DNA of 64,000 bases from Gammaproteobacteria bacterium (GTDB lineage Bacteria > Pseudomonadota > Gammaproteobacteria > Arenicellales > JAJDZL01). The stretch's first letter is position 1; every line of letters starts with the position of its first letter. The translations under genes were made by a program, and so were the position numbers. Positions 37,590-47,054 of this stretch are shown piece by piece. Below the pieces are notes generated by a model. That model did not search any database. It was not told where the DNA came from and saw nothing but the letters and a program-made list of their open reading frames with translations. The stretch is from positions 95,445-159,444 of the forward strand of contig JAJEHQ010000006.1 of assembly GCA_022823625.1 (NCBI GenBank), given 5' to 3'.

Positions 37590-38234
37590 TTACGCGCCTT
37601 CGTTATCGCAGACTACCCGCTCCAGACCGTAGTGCTCTATCAACCGGTGCACGTAGCGGGCAACATTGTCAATTTCAATGTGCGCCGAATCATTCACCTT
37701 AAGTGACCCCAGAGTTGTGACTGACAAAGTGTGCGGAATAACATTGACATCAAATTGGGTCAATGATTCCCGGTCAACAACAGTGTTGATGGTCATGCTC
37801 ACCCCATCAATTGTCACCGATCCTTTTTGAACCATAAATTTACCGAGCGCTTCGCCGGAAACTTCGAATACGATTCTACGGGAGTCGCCGTCAGGCGTGA
37901 TCCTAACGCATTTTGCTGTGCCATCGATATGCCCGGAAACAAGATGTCCCCCCAGCGGGCTGTTCAATGTCAATGGACGTTCAATGTTGACCTGTGTTCC
38001 GACTGAATATTGCCCAAAATTGGTTCGGGCGATCGTTTCATTTGATACTTGCACATCAACTGATTGTTCCTGAATTCCAGTCACCGTCAAACACACCCCA
38101 CTGATTGAGATGCTGTCTCCCAGCTTCAGGCTTGCCGGTTCCACCGAACCCAAGATAATGCTTAATTCGATACCTGCATCCGACCGGTCTACGCGAACAA
38201 TGCTGCCGACTGATTCAACAATTCCTGTAAACAT
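37590..38234 (-). CDS. ribE: Riboflavin synthase
   Basis: 214 aa, two tandem lumazine-binding domains. The opening MFTGIVE and the repeated GDSISISGVCLTV and GSVTIDGVSMTI segments are typical. It dismutates two lumazines to riboflavin. It lies 35 bases after ribD, and a 246-base stretch without a gene separates it from the RibB start. Confidence 0.95.
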   Translation of the reverse strand: MFTGIVESVGSIVRVDRSDAGIELSIILGSVEPASLKLGDSISISGVCLTVTGIQEQSVDVQVSNETIARTNFGQYSVGTQVNIERPLTLNSPLGGHLVSGHIDGTAKCVRITPDGDSRRIVFEVSGEALGKFMVQKGSVTIDGVSMTINTVVDRESLTQFDVNVIPHTLSVTTLGSLKVNDSAHIEIDNVARYVHRLIEHYGLERVVCDNEGA

Positions 38235-38269
38235 AGCTATGGAAACCGTCCGATTGTTACATTGATGTG

Positions 38270-39355
38270 TTAACTAAGCAAAAGTTGAATACGAATATCA
38301 TCGCCGACCAGTCGAACATCTTCGAATTTGCCATGATAACGGTCGGTAAGGTGCTTGATCGTCGGCGCAACAACCATAGCCATTGCTGAGTCTCCAAGAA
38401 TGGCAGGTGCCAGGTAAATGACCATCTCGTCAACCAGCCCGGCATGAACAAGCTCACCGACTAGCGTAGGACCGGCTTCGACCAGCACATTATTGATTTC
38501 CAACTCTGAGAGGTAATCAAGTAATTTTCGGCAGTCGACGCGCCCATCTATAGACCCAAATGAAACGGTTCTTGGTTGGCCTTCAGAATTTTGAAACGGC
38601 TCGGATTCGACTTTTCCTCCGGTTGCAAAAAGTATGTCACCTTCAACTGTAAACAGCCTGGCTGTCTCAGGAGTTCGCAAATGACTGTCAACAATAACAC
38701 GCAGCGGCTGACGCTGAATTCCATCCAGCCGACAATTCAATCGAGGGTCATCAGCTAACACGGTTCCCACACCTGTCAGAACCGCAGAAGCTTGCGCCCG
38801 CAGCAACTGAACATCAGATCGTGCCGCCTCCCCAGTAATCCACTGACTTTCTCCGTTGGCGGTCGCAACTCGGCCATCCAAAGTGGCTGCAATTTTTGCA
38901 GTGACCCAGGGTCTGCCTCGTTCGTATCTTGAGAAAAAACCACGATTAATCGCTCGGGCATCGTCAGCGAGCAATCCAACCTCGGTTTGAATCCCAAATT
39001 CACGCAGCTGTTTAATCCCTAACCCACCATTGACAGGATTGGGATCGGGACTGGCAATGACAACTCGACTGATTCCAGAGCTCAGTATTCGCGTTGAGCA
39101 AGGGGGTGTTCGACCATGCGTCGCACACGGTTCCAGCGTTACGTACATTGAGCCGCCCCTAAAGTCGCGCTCTGCTTTAAGTGCCGCGACTTCTGCATGA
39201 TCGGTGCCAGCCTGCTGGTGCAATCCCTCCGCAACAACCTGGCCATCAACCACAATGACACAACCCACTCGAGGGTTTGGATGCGGTGCGGACAAAGGCT
39301 GCCTGGCGAGCTCAATAGCCTGCCTCATATATGAATCTTCAGAACGATCCGCCAT
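38270..39355 (-). CDS. ribD: Bifunctional riboflavin deaminase/reductase RibD
   Basis: 361 aa from ATG at 39355; an upstream ATG at 39385 would add ten residues. The inner start is preferred because AGGTGA lies seven bases before it. The N-terminal zinc deaminase has HAEVAAL and PCATHGRTPPC; the C-terminal reductase has the NADPH-binding VEAGPTLVGELV. It carries out the second and third riboflavin steps. The chosen ribosome site lies within the perfect inverted repeat at 39364-39378, which may restrain translation. Confidence 0.94.
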   Translation of the reverse strand: MADRSEDSYMRQAIELARQPLSAPHPNPRVGCVIVVDGQVVAEGLHQQAGTDHAEVAALKAERDFRGGSMYVTLEPCATHGRTPPCSTRILSSGISRVVIASPDPNPVNGGLGIKQLREFGIQTEVGLLADDARAINRGFFSRYERGRPWVTAKIAATLDGRVATANGESQWITGEAARSDVQLLRAQASAVLTGVGTVLADDPRLNCRLDGIQRQPLRVIVDSHLRTPETARLFTVEGDILFATGGKVESEPFQNSEGQPRTVSFGSIDGRVDCRKLLDYLSELEINNVLVEAGPTLVGELVHAGLVDEMVIYLAPAILGDSAMAMVVAPTIKHLTDRYHGKFEDVRLVGDDIRIQLLLS

Positions 39356-39363
39356 TTTAAAAT

Positions 39364-39378
39364 CACCTGTTCCAGGTG
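39364..39378. repeat. Inverted repeat covering the likely ribD ribosome site
   Basis: CACCTGTTCCAGGTG: perfect six-base arms around a three-base loop, extendable by AAAA/TTTT with one bulge. On the minus strand the downstream arm contains the AGGTGA Shine-Dalgarno of the 39355 start. Confidence 0.4.
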
Positions 39379-39455
39379 TTTTCATAATTGATTCGCCACG
39401 ACCGAAGATTGATCACTGACGGCCGAACCATTAGATCACTCTTCAGCAGACTAAT

Positions 39456-40445
39456 CTACGCCGACTGGTCCTCCAACGCCATATCTTCACGTGAAATTCT
39501 CAGTGCCAATACAACGGGACTTGCAACGAATATTGAGGAGTAGGTACCAACGAGCACACCAATCAGCAGGGCGAAGGCAAAACCCCAAATGACCTCTCCA
39601 CCAAACAGCAACAATGTTAACACGACCAGTAGCGTTGTAGTTGAAGTCAGAATTGTCCGTCGAAGCGTCTGATTAAGCGACCGGTTCATGATTTCAACCG
39701 CAGTGCCACTACGGCTCTTTCTGAAATTTTCCCGGCTTCGATCAAACACCACGATTGTGTCGTTAAGCGAATATCCAATGACGGCCAATATAGCTGCCAA
39801 CACAGCGAGCGAAAAATCAACCTGAAAAATCGAGAAGATTCCAACCGTAATCACTACATCATGAACGAGTGCTGTAACCGCGCCGATTGCAAAACGCCAC
39901 TCAAACCGCCAGGCGACATAAACCAGAATGCCAATCAGTGCATAAAGCATTGCCAGACCGCCTTGGTCAGCTAGCTCCTGTCCAACTTTCGGTCCAACAA
40001 ACTCAACCCGACGCATCTGCACAAAACAGTCACTGACAGAACCGTCACTCCTGGTACACGATTGCAAACCACCCGCCAGAGATTCAACCAGCACTTCACC
40101 ATAAGGTTTTCTCAGTGTTTCGATAATCTGGGTGCTCTGCTCAGCAGCCGATCCAGACTCCGGACCCGAAGGCAGCCTAATCAAAACATCACGATTCGTG
40201 CCAAAGTACTGGACTGTTGTGTCCTCAATTCCTGTGGCCGCAAGCTCTTCGCGCACGTCGTCGACGCTGACCTGTTCCCCATAGCGAATTTCGACCAGCG
40301 TGCCACCCGTAAAATCAAGCCCGAAATTGATGCCTCGCACCAAAATGGCAGCAAGACAAACAACAACCAGCACACTGGAAACGATGGCCGCGACCCGACG
40401 GCGGCCTAGGAAATCGATTGCCAGATCTTTTTTTAGAAATTCCAT
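39456..40445 (-). CDS. secF: Protein translocase subunit SecF
   Basis: 329 aa, six membrane helices and the periplasmic P1 domain after the first helix. SecF signatures GLDFTGGTLVEI and the GYSLNDTIVVFDRSREN in helix 4 are present. With SecD it uses the proton motive force to pull proteins out of the SecYEG channel. It lies 11 bases after secD. Confidence 0.96.
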   Translation of the reverse strand: MEFLKKDLAIDFLGRRRVAAIVSSVLVVVCLAAILVRGINFGLDFTGGTLVEIRYGEQVSVDDVREELAATGIEDTTVQYFGTNRDVLIRLPSGPESGSAAEQSTQIIETLRKPYGEVLVESLAGGLQSCTRSDGSVSDCFVQMRRVEFVGPKVGQELADQGGLAMLYALIGILVYVAWRFEWRFAIGAVTALVHDVVITVGIFSIFQVDFSLAVLAAILAVIGYSLNDTIVVFDRSRENFRKSRSGTAVEIMNRSLNQTLRRTILTSTTTLLVVLTLLLFGGEVIWGFAFALLIGVLVGTYSSIFVASPVVLALRISREDMALEDQSA

Positions 40446-40456
40446 TCTCGCTTTTC

Positions 40457-42346
40457 CTAAATGGCCAATGCCGAAATTCGGCGCCGACGACCGTAAATCA
40501 GGTTAATAACGGTTCGCGTGCCAAGTATCGCAGTAAACATTGAGGTTACAATGCCAATGCTCAGTGTCACTGCAAAGCCCTTGATTGGACCGGTGCCAAA
40601 GTTGAACAGTACAATCGCGGCGATTAGCGTTGTGATATTCGCATCAACGATCGTCGAGAACGCACGTTCGTAGCCCACACGAATACTGTTCTGTGGCGAA
40701 TTCCTGTTCCGCAGTTCCTCTCGAATTCTTTCGAAAATCAATACATTGGAGTCAACAGCGATACCAACCGTCAAAACGATACCAGCCACCCCTGGCAACG
40801 TCAAAGTTGCCTGAATTGCAGACAAAACTGCAACAATCAATACCAGATTAAGTGCCAAAGCCAGATTTGCGACAAGTCCAAATATCCGGTAGTAGATGAT
40901 CATGAATACCAACACCAGCAGGAATCCGACAATCACTGATTGCAAACCCTGAAGAATGTTTTGCTGCCCGAGACTTGGACCGACTGTACGTTCCTCAATA
41001 ATATCGACCGGCGCCGCCAATGCACCTGCGCGAAGCAGCAACGACAGATCCCGGGCTTCAGTTACACTATCAAGCCCCTCAATCTGAAAGCGTCGACCCA
41101 ATTGATCGCGAATGACCGGTGCGGTAATGACTTCTTCAACCAGTTCCTTTTCGCGTACTGGGTTTCCCTGATCGTCAAAAACAATTCGACCAGCATCATC
41201 GCGCTTTGGTTCTGAACGCGTCTCGATGTACACCACCGCCATGCGTCGGCCAATGTTTTCGCCAGTAACTTTCTGATTGATCGATGCACCGCGAGAGTCC
41301 AGTGTGATACTGACGATTGGACCACCAGTCTGCGTATCCAGGCTGGCGGCAGCATCAACGATGTTGTCGCCGGAATAGATCACTGGTTTTTTGAGCAGTA
41401 TCTGGGACCCATCGCGCATCTGAAAGAGGGCCGAACCTGGCGGCACTGAACCCTGTAATGCTGCGGTCAGATCGTGCTCTTCGTCGACCAGTCGAATTTC
41501 AAGTGTCGCTGTACGGCCCAGTATGCGTTTCGCCCGTGCAGTATCCTGCACACCAGGTAGTTGAATAACGATGCGATCATCACCCTGCCTCTGTACCACA
41601 GGCTCTGCAACACCGAGCTCGTCAATTCGGTTGCGAAGCGCCACGATATTCTGTTCTATGGCAAAACCCTTCAACTCATCGACTTCGTCTTCACTCATAT
41701 TGGCGGCAAGATAGAGTTCACCTTCCCGTTCAAACTCTTGCAATTCCAGTTCGGGCAACTCCTCTTCGACTATATCAATCCCGGCGCTTCTTAGCTCTTC
41801 ATCCCGAAACTTGACTTCAATCCCGCTACCTCCTTCCGTACGACGAGCCGAAGAGTATCGAACGTTGTTTTCCCGAAGCGTTCGACGAATAGATTCCACG
41901 TATCGGTCCTCCGCCCGATCAATAGCGCTATCCAGATCCACTTCCATCAGGAAGTGGACACCACCTCTCAGATCCAGTCCAAGATACATTGGATGAAGCC
42001 CGAGTGAACTCATCCATTCGGGTGCCGACGACACAAGGGTTAGCGCGACAGTGTACCGATTACCCAGTGCATCCTGCAGAGCATTGCGTGCCTGAAGCTG
42101 TTGCTCTGCACTTTCAAATCGAACGCGAACACCGCTGTCGTCTGAAATCATTCCAAGTGGAGCTATTTCTTCCTGCTGCAGCGCAGTTTCAACCCGCGCG
42201 AGTAAAGTCGAGTCAAATCCTGTCGTTCTGGCCGCCCTGATCTGAATTCCAGGGTCATCGCCAAATATATTTGGCAACGCATAGAAGAATCCCGGAATCA
42301 GGACTGCCGCGATCAGCAGATAGCGCCACCAGGTGTTTTGATTCAT
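40457..42346 (-). CDS. secD: Protein translocase subunit SecD
   Basis: 629 aa. N-terminal membrane helix (about 8-27), a large periplasmic P1 region including HPMYLGLDLRGGVHFLMEVD, then five C-terminal helices with AVDSNVLIFERIREELR in helix 4. Length matches the proteobacterial form. It follows yajC by 22 bases in the standard tgt-yajC-secD-secF string. Confidence 0.97.
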   Translation of the reverse strand: MNQNTWWRYLLIAAVLIPGFFYALPNIFGDDPGIQIRAARTTGFDSTLLARVETALQQEEIAPLGMISDDSGVRVRFESAEQQLQARNALQDALGNRYTVALTLVSSAPEWMSSLGLHPMYLGLDLRGGVHFLMEVDLDSAIDRAEDRYVESIRRTLRENNVRYSSARRTEGGSGIEVKFRDEELRSAGIDIVEEELPELELQEFEREGELYLAANMSEDEVDELKGFAIEQNIVALRNRIDELGVAEPVVQRQGDDRIVIQLPGVQDTARAKRILGRTATLEIRLVDEEHDLTAALQGSVPPGSALFQMRDGSQILLKKPVIYSGDNIVDAAASLDTQTGGPIVSITLDSRGASINQKVTGENIGRRMAVVYIETRSEPKRDDAGRIVFDDQGNPVREKELVEEVITAPVIRDQLGRRFQIEGLDSVTEARDLSLLLRAGALAAPVDIIEERTVGPSLGQQNILQGLQSVIVGFLLVLVFMIIYYRIFGLVANLALALNLVLIVAVLSAIQATLTLPGVAGIVLTVGIAVDSNVLIFERIREELRNRNSPQNSIRVGYERAFSTIVDANITTLIAAIVLFNFGTGPIKGFAVTLSIGIVTSMFTAILGTRTVINLIYGRRRRISALAI

Positions 42347-42368
42347 TTAATTTTGATGGGGATAAGAC

Positions 42369-42806
42369 TTAATCTTCGCCGTCTTGTTCAATTTTCGGTG
42401 CTGATTTCTTTTTGCGTTTGCCTTTGTTGGTTTTTCGATCTGCCCAGGCGCGAAATTCACTGATGGTGTCTGCAGGAAGTAACTGCGTTACTGCATCACG
42501 CTGCAGGAAAACCAATGCACCCGGGTGTGTTTCGATTCCGACATAGTTGACAACATGTCCGCCTGTCTCTTTCTCTTCCTCACTCTGCAAAACAGTGATT
42601 GTTCCGACTAAACCACCACTGGTCACGACCTCATCGCCAACTTTCAGTGATTGAACGAGTTGTTTATGCTTCTTTGCCCGTTTTTGCTGCGGGCGAATCA
42701 ATAGAAAATAGAACAGGACAAAAATCAGAATTAGCGGAACAAGGCTCAAAAATCCGCCTCCTTCACCGCCTGATTGCGCAAGCGCGTCAGATATGAAAAA
42801 ACTCAT
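42369..42806 (-). CDS. yajC: Preprotein translocase subunit YajC
   Basis: 145 aa, slightly longer than usual because of a Lys-rich C-terminal tail. One membrane helix (about 20-38, LVPLILIFVLFYFLLIRPQQKR) and the KVGDEVVTSGGLVGTI motif define the family. It binds SecDF. Confidence 0.95.
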   Translation of the reverse strand: MSFFISDALAQSGGEGGGFLSLVPLILIFVLFYFLLIRPQQKRAKKHKQLVQSLKVGDEVVTSGGLVGTITVLQSEEEKETGGHVVNYVGIETHPGALVFLQRDAVTQLLPADTISEFRAWADRKTNKGKRKKKSAPKIEQDGED

Positions 42807-42938
42807 TTAGGTTCACCCAGTACAAATTCGGATACAAGCGGTGAATTTTAACATTTCAAAGCCTAGTTCACAACTCAAAATCTGAAATCATCGGCTTTTC
42901 GGGTCATAGCTTTAATTTTTGCGAGTACGACTCTCACA

Positions 42939-44045
<1,107 letters not shown>

Positions 44046-44120
44046 TTAAAATTGAAGAAAGATACCAAAATATTATCTATCAGTCGATGGTGAGCCTCAA
44101 TCTAGCAACGGAGAAAGAAT

Positions 44121-44999
44121 ATGTGTGGTCTGAAGACAACAAAAATTGGATTGATCGGACTCGGTCTGATGGGCAAACCGATGGCACGCAACCTTAGGAA
44201 GTCGGGAGCAAATGTAATCGTTTTCAATCGCAGTCTTCCAGCGCTGAAGGAACTGGAATCTGAAGGTTTCGCAACTGCTCACTCTCCAGACGAAGTTGCA
44301 GCAAAGGTGGACATGGTCATATGCATGGTGTCAGACACGCCAGCTGTCGAATCTGTCTTATTGGGTGATTCAGGTGTCGTTCACGGAATTCGTGAAGGTT
44401 CGGTCGTGATAGACATGGGAACCACTGAAGTTCAGGCAACCCGGGGGTTCGCCAGGATATTCAATCAAAAGTCCGTCGGATATGTCGACGCGCCTGTATC
44501 AGGTGGAGAAATTGGTGCGATTGATGGCAGCCTATCAATCATGGTTGGTGCGTCCGAATCGGACATGGAGCGGGTAAAACCGGTTCTGAATGCACTCGGA
44601 AAGCAGGTCACTCATATTGGCGAAGTCGGATGTGGCCAAATTGCAAAAGCCGCCAATCAAATCATTGTTGGCTTGACCATCGGCGCGGTATCTGAAGCTT
44701 TTGCGTTAGCACAACATGGTGGTGCGAACCTGGACCAGGTTTGGAAAGCGCTGAGCGGAGGTTTTGCCGGTTCAAGAATACTGGAGGTTCATGGTCGACG
44801 AATGATTGAAGATAATTTTCGACCCGGCGGTGCTGCAACAACTCAGAAAAAAGACTTAAATCAAGCACTCGATTTTGCATCAACAATCGGCATTGATCTG
44901 CCGTCTACCCGGCTCTGCCATGATCTCTATGACAAACTCGTTCAGCGCGGCGAGGGCGGACTCGACCACAGTGCCTTGTTCAGACTGTATTCGAAGTGA
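44121..44999 (+). CDS. NAD(P)-dependent beta-hydroxyacid dehydrogenase (GarR/HIBADH family)
   Basis: 292 aa. Rossmann motif GLGLMG at residues 13-18, substrate-binding DAPVSGG and catalytic lysine K176 in IAKAANQ. The family oxidises or reduces small beta-hydroxy acids (tartronate semialdehyde reductase, 3-hydroxyisobutyrate dehydrogenase). GGAG stands nine bases before the ATG. The substrate cannot be read from the sequence; nearby acyl-CoA catabolism and icmF would suit 3-hydroxyisobutyrate (valine breakdown), while the overall sequence resembles GarR. Convergent with the MFS gene, with no gap. Confidence 0.85.
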   Translation: MCGLKTTKIGLIGLGLMGKPMARNLRKSGANVIVFNRSLPALKELESEGFATAHSPDEVAAKVDMVICMVSDTPAVESVLLGDSGVVHGIREGSVVIDMGTTEVQATRGFARIFNQKSVGYVDAPVSGGEIGAIDGSLSIMVGASESDMERVKPVLNALGKQVTHIGEVGCGQIAKAANQIIVGLTIGAVSEAFALAQHGGANLDQVWKALSGGFAGSRILEVHGRRMIEDNFRPGGAATTQKKDLNQALDFASTIGIDLPSTRLCHDLYDKLVQRGEGGLDHSALFRLYSK

Positions 45000-46217
45000 T
45001 TAAGTAACTGGGTTCACAGCTGGGGAGGTGATACGAGCGCGTTTTACCCAAATCACCATTATCGCCACCAGTATGAGCGGTACAGTTGCGCCAGCATTCA
45101 AAATGTACCAGCCCCAGATATGGTGCAAGACTCCTGACAGGACTGCTGTGCATGTCACAATGGAAAAAACGCACAGATCATTGACACCCTGGACAACTGC
45201 TTTTTCACTATCCCGATACGTTTTTGTCAAAAGTGTTGTACCGCCAAGGAATGTGAAGTTCCAACCAAGTCCAAGCAGAACCAATGCGAGGCAGAAAGCT
45301 AGGAAACTGTCGCCCAGAACAAATGAAACCACAATGGAAAGAAAGAGCAAAACTACACCGGCGCCAATAACACTCAAGTCTCCGAATATCCGAACCAGGT
45401 GCCCGGTGAAAAAAGATGGTGCAAACATGGAAAAAATATGCCACTGAATGACTAGTGCTGTGAGTCCGAAACTCATGTCGCGAACATCCATCGCTAAAGG
45501 CGTCGAAGTCATCAGTAAGTTCATCACTCCGTAACCAACCGTTGCACTGACTACTGCGAGCAGAAATTCTGGCTGCTTTGCAACCTCTCGAAGCGGTCGT
45601 TTTTCTTCAATAACATTTGATTTTTTGACTTCTGGCACTTTAAGGAAAGATACCAGAATGAGTGAAATTGAATAAACCACCGCAAGCGTGTAGTAAGAGC
45701 CGGCAAAGGCTGCTTCAATAATCGAATTCTTTGTAAACGCAACCAAATTCGGACCGATAAACGCTGCAACAACACTGCCCGCTAATACATAGGAAATTGC
45801 ACGACTGCGATAACTCTCTGTTGAAACATCAGCCGCTGCGAATCGGTAGAATCCACCAAACGCATTTCCGATCCCGATCAATGCGATACCGAAGCAGAAA
45901 AGCACGAAACTTTGTTGGGTAACAGCAAATCCGGATAAACATGCACCAGATATGGAAAACACCAGACCAAACTGAAAACCTTTCCGGCGACCGATATACT
46001 TCATCAAGATAGATGCAGGCAATGCAAATCCCATTCCAAACAGGAATACCGCTCCAACCGGGACGGTCGCATACATGGGGTCGGGTGCCAGTGCGAACCC
46101 AACTAATGCTGCCGATGCGATTAATACTGCGTTCGCGGTAAAGAGGCAAGCCTGACACAGGGACAGTATCAGTACATTTAATCGCATATTGGGCAGTGTC
46201 CCAGGTTTATCGCTCAT
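45000..46217 (-). CDS. MFS transporter
   Basis: 405 aa with about 12 hydrophobic helices and the MFS loop 2-3 motif remnant KYIGRRKGFQFG. It is of the type annotated as a multidrug or metabolite MFS permease; the substrate is unknown. The ATG overlaps the SDR stop by four bases (ATGA), so the two are co-translated and likely act on related compounds. Confidence 0.85.
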   Translation of the reverse strand: MSDKPGTLPNMRLNVLILSLCQACLFTANAVLIASAALVGFALAPDPMYATVPVGAVFLFGMGFALPASILMKYIGRRKGFQFGLVFSISGACLSGFAVTQQSFVLFCFGIALIGIGNAFGGFYRFAAADVSTESYRSRAISYVLAGSVVAAFIGPNLVAFTKNSIIEAAFAGSYYTLAVVYSISLILVSFLKVPEVKKSNVIEEKRPLREVAKQPEFLLAVVSATVGYGVMNLLMTSTPLAMDVRDMSFGLTALVIQWHIFSMFAPSFFTGHLVRIFGDLSVIGAGVVLLFLSIVVSFVLGDSFLAFCLALVLLGLGWNFTFLGGTTLLTKTYRDSEKAVVQGVNDLCVFSIVTCTAVLSGVLHHIWGWYILNAGATVPLILVAIMVIWVKRARITSPAVNPVT

Positions 46218-46963
46218 GCTATTGTTCGACCTCCATCGACGTGAATTGCTTGACCTGTGATAAAGCTGCCACTTGGTGAAAGAAGTAAGATCACCGCTCC
46301 CAGAATATCTTCAGGTTCCAACAGCCGATTCATTCTAATTTTCGATATTGCATATTCTAAATTGTTGCCTTCCGCGAGAAAAGATCGGGTAAGACTGGTT
46401 TCGCACAAGGCGGGACTGATTGCATTCGCTGTAATCGAATACTGCGCCCATTCGACTGCCATCACCCGAGTCAGATGAGTGAGAGCGGACTTGCTGGCCG
46501 CATAAGCAGCGTAGCCGGGATTCGCAACCGAATCTGAAACCGATGCAATATTGATGATTCTCCCGAATCTGTTCGGAATCATATGTTTTACCGCATGCCG
46601 ACACATTGATAGTGCCGCAGTCACGTTGGTTTCAAGGATATGCGAAAACACTTCTATTGGCATGTCTGCTGCCGGAATAACTGCAAAATCGCCGACGCAA
46701 TTGACAAATCCATCAATTCGACCCCAGCGAGCGACACAGGAATCGAACACAGACTCACAGTCGCTTTCTTGGGTTGCATCAAATACTTGTCTGTGAGCAG
46801 ACGGCAGTTCACAGGTTAGTGCTTCAAGTCCTTCCTTGTTCTTGTCAAACAGTGAAAGATGGCATCCCCTGGAATCTAGTTCAGTCGCGATAACGGACCC
46901 CAGACCACCCGCGGCACCAGCCACGGCTACAACGCGATTTTGGATGTCGAAAAGTGAACGCAA
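46214..46963 (-). CDS. Short-chain dehydrogenase/reductase
   Basis: 249 aa classical SDR. The cofactor glycine motif is GAAGGLG (residues about 16-22), then NCVGD, the catalytic serine in NIASVSDS, YAAYAASK (Tyr-x3-Lys) and a GGRTIA C-terminus typical of FabG-like members. The only good start is TTG at 46963. It heads a two-gene operon with the MFS transporter. The substrate is unknown; it may process a compound that the transporter moves. Confidence 0.87.
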   Translation of the reverse strand: MRSLFDIQNRVVAVAGAAGGLGSVIATELDSRGCHLSLFDKNKEGLEALTCELPSAHRQVFDATQESDCESVFDSCVARWGRIDGFVNCVGDFAVIPAADMPIEVFSHILETNVTAALSMCRHAVKHMIPNRFGRIINIASVSDSVANPGYAAYAASKSALTHLTRVMAVEWAQYSITANAISPALCETSLTRSFLAEGNNLEYAISKIRMNRLLEPEDILGAVILLLSPSGSFITGQAIHVDGGRTIA

Positions 46964-47054
46964 CGCAATACGGTGTTTAACTCAAATCAAGAATTGTCTC
47001 TGGAGTAGTGGGTGGCTGGTTTTGCTCTTTAGAAGAACAAAATTTCGCCAGACA

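Noticed and set aside
44121..44999. Assigning 3-hydroxyisobutyrate dehydrogenase (mmsB) to the beta-hydroxyacid dehydrogenase
   Set aside because: No other valine-degradation gene (mmsA, acyl-CoA hydrolase) is adjacent, and the sequence resembles GarR-type reductases at least as well.
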